33,184 nt of DNA from an uncultured Bacilli bacterium (GTDB lineage: Bacteria > Bacillota_I > Bacilli_A > RF39 > UBA660). Below, one piece after another: positions 30,434-33,184 of the stretch (position 1 is the first letter of the stretch; each line of letters begins with the position of its first letter). The stretch is from NCBI GenBank assembly GCA_934162195.1, contig CAKPHO010000011.1, forward strand, positions 1-33,184, given 5' to 3'. The translations under genes and the position numbers were made by a program. The notes beneath the pieces are model-generated. The model did not search any database. It was not told where the DNA came from and saw only the letters and a program-made list of their open reading frames with translations.

Positions 30434-31507
30434 TTATTTATTGGAAAGTGAATAAACATAGTTTGTGTGATCTATATATCTTTCGGCAAGTCTATCATAA
30501 TTTAATTTAATATCTGAACCTAACATAATTTTTTCCATAGTCTCATTAACTTTATTATTATATCCATCATAATAATATTTTCTAAGTTCTAAGGCAACCA
30601 AAGTAGAAACAAAATAATCATAACATTTCAAATATGGAGATCTTAAAAGTTCCTTATACATTTCTAGTAATTGTTTATTATCAGAAACCCTTAAAACATC
30701 ATATATGTTACGTCTATTAAGTTCATTTCCACAATTATTAAATCTCTCTAAAATATTAATATATTTTATAATAGCATTCATATTACTACTCATATCATTA
30801 ATTCTAAAATTATATAAATTTCCACAATCATAATGTCTATTAATTTTATCTGTAAATAAAAGTTCTGAATAAATAGATGGTAATTCCCCTAATAACGTTC
30901 TCATATTTTTTCCATATAAATAATAAGTTGCTGCGTGACGCAACTCGTGAACAGTAATAAGATATTTTAAATCATTATAAAATGATATATTTATGAATGG
31001 TAAATCTAAATGATCGCATTCAAATACAAAACTAGAGCTTATTTTATTTTTCTTAAATATTTTCCTAGGAGCAAAATTAACAAGTTTATAATCAGATCTT
31101 ATAATTTTCTTACATGCATCATAAATATTTAAATCAATACTTTTATAAAATTTTAAAGACGCTCTTAATACACTTTCATTACTTCTTGGAAGTTCAGAAC
31201 TATTAATTTTTTCATAATAGTATTTTGGCATATATTGACAAAAAGCTTTTAATTCACGCCATTTATCTATTTTTACTAACTTTAAATCATTATTAATAAT
31301 ATAATTAAGATTAGCAATAATTTTATCTAAACTAATTCTCTGGATTCCATGATTCTTTTCTATACCCAATAATTCTTCAAAAGTATCAATCATACTCAAA
31401 ATCTCAGCAGCTTGTCTTGAGTTCATATCCATATGTTGTAAACGTGATTTTCCTTCTTTTATTTGTTCCTTTAAAAAAGCTTCATCAAAATTCCACTTTC
31501 TAATCAT
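30434..31507 (-). CDS. HExxH metallopeptidase-like protein (gluzincin-type)
   Basis: A 357-residue protein without a signal peptide or membrane helix. Residues ~194-220 read TVHELRHAATYYLYGKNMR..LGELPSIYSELLF: HExxH plus a downstream GELPS..SE, which is the zinc-site layout of M3/oligoendopeptidase F-like enzymes (HE..H, then E). The N-terminal half is helical, the C-terminal half rich in Tyr/Asn/Leu helices. It could be a cytoplasmic peptidase. It is shorter than classical oligoendopeptidase F (about 600 residues), so it is either a compact branch or a different gluzincin family. It has a strong AAGGGGGA site and is a single-gene unit with a near-consensus promoter. Confidence 0.6.
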   Translation of the reverse strand: MIRKWNFDEAFLKEQIKEGKSRLQHMDMNSRQAAEILSMIDTFEELLGIEKNHGIQRISLDKIIANLNYIINNDLKLVKIDKWRELKAFCQYMPKYYYEKINSSELPRSNESVLRASLKFYKSIDLNIYDACKKIIRSDYKLVNFAPRKIFKKNKISSSFVFECDHLDLPFINISFYNDLKYLITVHELRHAATYYLYGKNMRTLLGELPSIYSELLFTDKINRHYDCGNLYNFRINDMSSNMNAIIKYINILERFNNCGNELNRRNIYDVLRVSDNKQLLEMYKELLRSPYLKCYDYFVSTLVALELRKYYYDGYNNKVNETMEKIMLGSDIKLNYDRLAERYIDHTNYVYSLSNK

Positions 31508-31531
31508 ATAAATTCCCCCTTAGTTGGGCTT

Positions 31532-31560
31532 ATTCTAGCACAAATCTTAGAATAGTGCAA
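31532..31560 (-). promoter_or_regulatory. Promoter (and possible operator) of the HExxH gene
   Basis: Minus strand: TTGCAC (31555-31560), 17-bp spacer, TGC-TAGAAT (31532-31537). The arms TATTCTA (31531-31537) and TAGAATA (31548-31554) form an inverted repeat over the -10 and spacer, a plausible repressor site. Confidence 0.65.
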
Positions 31561-31585
31561 ATTGAAGTATTTAATATTATTAAAC

Positions 31586-31615
31586 AAAAAAGGTAATCTC
31601 GCGACTACCTTTTTT
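31586..31615. terminator. Terminator after the prepilin-like gene
   Basis: The 10-bp stem AAAAAAGGTA/TACCTTTTTT has a 10-base loop containing TCGCGA. It borders the prepilin stop and has T runs on both strands. Confidence 0.82.
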
Positions 31616-32838
31616 TAATCTAATTTAGATTTTAATACTTCTATAACTGGGCGTACACCAGAACCACCAGTATTGTAAACAAAATTGTATCCCACCTGAG
31701 CGGTAGATGACACATTCCAAGCGACAGCAGAGTAATTGGCATAAGAAGATGCTGTCCAATATACAGACACACCTGATGAATTAGATACATCCGAATTATT
31801 TAAACATCCATATGTTGTACAATCTGTCTTTGTTCTATCATATAACCACCCATAAGCACATCCACTTGTATTACCACTTTTACATGTATCACTTTGTTTC
31901 GTTGTATTTGTATCAAGGTTATATGTACTACTAGCAGTCTTTTCATCCCATGTTGTATTTCCTGTTATTTGTGCTACTTCATTAGCTGTTATTAATCTTG
32001 CCTTATATCCACTATAATCTATTGTATATTTTGCATTACTTGATTGCCCTGTTTGGTCCATTGTATAATTTGTTGGAGATTCTGTTCCTTGCCATGACGC
32101 TGTATCCATCTTTAATTGCTTTAATATAGTTAATGGACCTTTATCATTCTTACCAAGTGATCCATAATCGCTTTCAGTTCCACCAGCGGCTACGTAATCT
32201 TCTTTAGATACCCATGCCACATCTGTTGCTGTATTATGATCTAATAATAAATTTACTGTATTTGCCCCATTGTCATTAAAAGCATAAAACTTCATACAGC
32301 CACTCTTTGTCCCTGTATTACTTTGTGTTTCTGTATAATCAGATGAAGAACATTTTTCTCCTGTTGTTACATTAAAATATACTACTTCACCATTCGCATA
32401 TGTTTTAGTTGAAGTTCCTTTTTCTGTTGCTTCATATTTCTTAGCAGTTTCATTATATTTAACCTCGTAGTCTCCTACTATCATTTTTGATTCGGTTGTT
32501 ACTTGACCATTGCTTATTGTTATGGTTCCTCCAGTTGGTTTATTTCCATTCATTTCGATTGTTAATTTCCCATCTGATAGATTTGGTACTAATAGATTTC
32601 CATTCTCATCTATTGTGTATGTTCCATCAGAAACTCCATCGCTATCTAGCTTTGATGTTGCAACTGCAGTTTCTACAGCATCAATATAATTCTCCGCAGT
32701 TCTCTCGGCTGCTCCTTTCTTCGCACTCTTAATTGTATTCATTACTATTGGCGTTGCTATTAGTGCTATTATTGCTAATACTACTATTACCGCTAGTAAT
32801 TCAATAAGTGTAAATCCGTATTTATTTTTTAATTTCAT
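31615..32838 (-). CDS. Type IV prepilin-like surface protein with C-terminal C-type-lectin-like domain
   Basis: A 407-residue protein starting at ATG 32838 behind AAGGAGGAAGATT; a 21-codon upstream extension reads through a leader hairpin and is unsupported. It begins MKLKNKYG|FTLIELLAVIVVLAIIALIATP, a class III prepilin leader cleaved after Gly8 by a PilD-type peptidase, with the usual Glu5 of the mature pilin and a long hydrophobic helix. The middle is Thr/Asn/Gly-rich, with paired Cys (GEKCSSSDY, SGCMKFY, SDTCKSGNTSGC, TDCTTYGCLNN). The C-terminus (~335-407) reads VYWTASSYAN, AWNVSSTAQVG and GVRPVIEVLKSKLD, resembling C-type-lectin/FGE-type domains of surface proteins and some diversity-generating-retroelement targets. 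No pilus assembly genes are in the window, so its machinery must be elsewhere. Confidence 0.85.
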   Translation of the reverse strand: MKLKNKYGFTLIELLAVIVVLAIIALIATPIVMNTIKSAKKGAAERTAENYIDAVETAVATSKLDSDGVSDGTYTIDENGNLLVPNLSDGKLTIEMNGNKPTGGTITISNGQVTTESKMIVGDYEVKYNETAKKYEATEKGTSTKTYANGEVVYFNVTTGEKCSSSDYTETQSNTGTKSGCMKFYAFNDNGANTVNLLLDHNTATDVAWVSKEDYVAAGGTESDYGSLGKNDKGPLTILKQLKMDTASWQGTESPTNYTMDQTGQSSNAKYTIDYSGYKARLITANEVAQITGNTTWDEKTASSTYNLDTNTTKQSDTCKSGNTSGCAYGWLYDRTKTDCTTYGCLNNSDVSNSSGVSVYWTASSYANYSAVAWNVSSTAQVGYNFVYNTGGSGVRPVIEVLKSKLD

Positions 32839-32889
32839 AATCTTCCTCCTTCTTTTATTTAGATTTACTTTACTTTGTAAAGGTACAAC

Positions 32890-32937
32890 AAAAAAACACA
32901 AAGAAATCTAGACTACAAATAAGCCTAGAAACTTTGT
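32890..32937 (-). terminator. Leader terminator-like hairpin before the prepilin gene
   Basis: The arms ACAAAG (32898-32903) with CTTTGT (32932-32937), and an inner CTAG/CTAG pair (32908-32911, 32925-32928) across an unpaired T-rich part, are followed on the minus strand by a single G and a run of seven Ts. It lies between the promoter and the prepilin gene. Confidence 0.6.
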
Positions 32938-32968
32938 ATTTTCTTTATCATTTAATACTATAGTATGA

Positions 32969-33028
32969 TTAAATAACCCCCCCCCAGGTTGGTGTTTTTG
33001 CTAATTTTTTAACAACTTTTTTAACCAT
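32969..33028 (-). CDS. 19-residue leader peptide with a G9 tract
   Basis: In the prepilin leader an ATG at 33028 opens MVKKVVKKLAKTPTWGGVI and stops at 32969. AAAGGA lies ten bases upstream and a near-consensus promoter about 20 bases upstream. It is strongly basic and ends with a hydrophobic, Trp-containing tail. TGG-GGG-GGG-G encodes the Trp-Gly-Gly-Val part, so the nine Gs are in frame. No similarity was recognised. It may be a leader peptide, a small bioactive peptide or chance. Confidence 0.4.
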   Translation of the reverse strand: MVKKVVKKLAKTPTWGGVI

Positions 33029-33053
33029 ACTACCACTGTCCTTTACTATACTA

Positions 33054-33082
33054 ATTATACATATTTATTTTTTATAATGCAA
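33054..33082 (-). promoter_or_regulatory. Promoter of the leader peptide/prepilin transcript
   Basis: Minus strand: TTGCAT (33077-33082), 17-bp spacer ending in TG, consensus TATAAT (33054-33059). The predicted start is near 33047, giving a ~210-nt leader before the prepilin ATG. Confidence 0.75.
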
Positions 33083-33089
33083 TAATTTT

Positions 33090-33184
33090 TTACATTAATT
33101 CATACCCTCTTTGATATATTCTATCATCACTGCAGTATTCCATTATAAACTTATTATCTTTTTTACATATAATTATTCCTATCG
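33090..33184 (-). CDS. C-terminus resembling DUF1016/YhcG-type protein (enters from right edge)
   Basis: From the right edge the minus strand reads IGIIICKKDNKFIMEYCS followed by DDRIYQRGYELM and a stop at 33090. 'IGIIICKK.N..(V/I)(M/V)EY' is the pattern of the last beta strands of DUF1016 nuclease-like domains, normally following 'NPT'. Only 30 residues are visible. The gene's start and middle lie beyond the edge. Confidence 0.5.
   Translation of the reverse strand, partial: IGIIICKKDNKFIMEYCSDDRIYQRGYELM

Noticed and set aside
32487..32732. Plus-strand open frame of 81 codons opposite the prepilin
   Set aside because: No ribosome site, and the minus-strand gene has clear prepilin signals.
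32838..33060. c-di-GMP or other riboswitch before the prepilin
   Set aside because: No conserved riboswitch core seen; the leader holds a small frame and a simple hairpin.
1..33184. CRISPR array, transposase, integrase or phage genes
   Set aside because: No regularly spaced direct repeats of 20-40 bases outside the coding repeats, and no mobile-element protein motifs in any frame examined.

Overview
This 33.2-kb window is strongly AT-rich bacterial DNA that uses the standard bacterial code: several genes end in TGA, and TGA never occurs inside a frame. Almost all genes lie on the minus strand. Shine-Dalgarno sites are strong, intrinsic terminators are compact, and the gene content includes a YjcZ-type tiny membrane protein, QueH, rubrerythrin, a PssD/PssE pair, and an OLE RNA with its partner protein. 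Together these point to a low-GC, probably anaerobic member of the Bacilli/Firmicutes, plausibly an uncultured gut-type lineage. No insertion sequence, integrase, CRISPR array or rRNA was seen.

Layout. 1-281: N-terminus of a DUF1016 (YhcG-type) protein leaving the left edge. 391-2474: an FtsW/RodA-family gene diverging from a YjcZ-like gene and peptide deformylase. 2482-5550: a minus-strand run of queH, an HD-domain hydrolase, an ADP-ribosylglycohydrolase-like protein and a YbaK-type tRNA deacylase. 5626-7018: two membrane proteins flanking an elongator tRNA-Met gene; one carries five 14-residue repeats. 7101-9788: folD, glyA and rubrerythrin. 9856-11051: an oapA-like gene directly behind a structured ~615-nt RNA with a near-consensus promoter and its own terminator, which I read as OLE RNA. 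11163-11619: an internally shortened ToxN-like gene behind a terminator and a possible single ToxI-like pseudoknot, probably a decayed type III toxin-antitoxin locus.

11812-27019 is a large surface-polysaccharide locus. A tightly coupled cassette of a giant GT-C-like membrane protein, a HAD phosphatase and a UbiA-type prenyltransferase suggests synthesis and use of a polyprenyl-phosphate-linked pentose. PssD/PssE would add an early sugar, an LCP-family protein would attach polymer to the wall, and a Wzy-like polymerase is the only plus-strand gene in the block. A six-gene operon encodes a Wzx flippase, an HtrL/YibB-family protein and four glycosyltransferases.

27114-32838 holds cell-surface functions: a cohesin/cadherin-like anchored protein, a GH73-like glucosaminidase with a C-terminal dockerin, an HExxH metallopeptidase-like protein, and a type IV prepilin-like protein with a C-type-lectin-like, A-poor 3' end. 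The prepilin leader encodes a 19-residue peptide containing a G9 tract, followed by a terminator-like hairpin. The right edge (33090-33184) carries a C-terminus that also resembles DUF1016.

The strongest leads are the OLE/OapA locus, the shrunken ToxN locus, the GT-C/HAD/UbiA cassette, the dockerin/cohesin-like pair, and the prepilin with its unusual leader and variable-looking 3' end.
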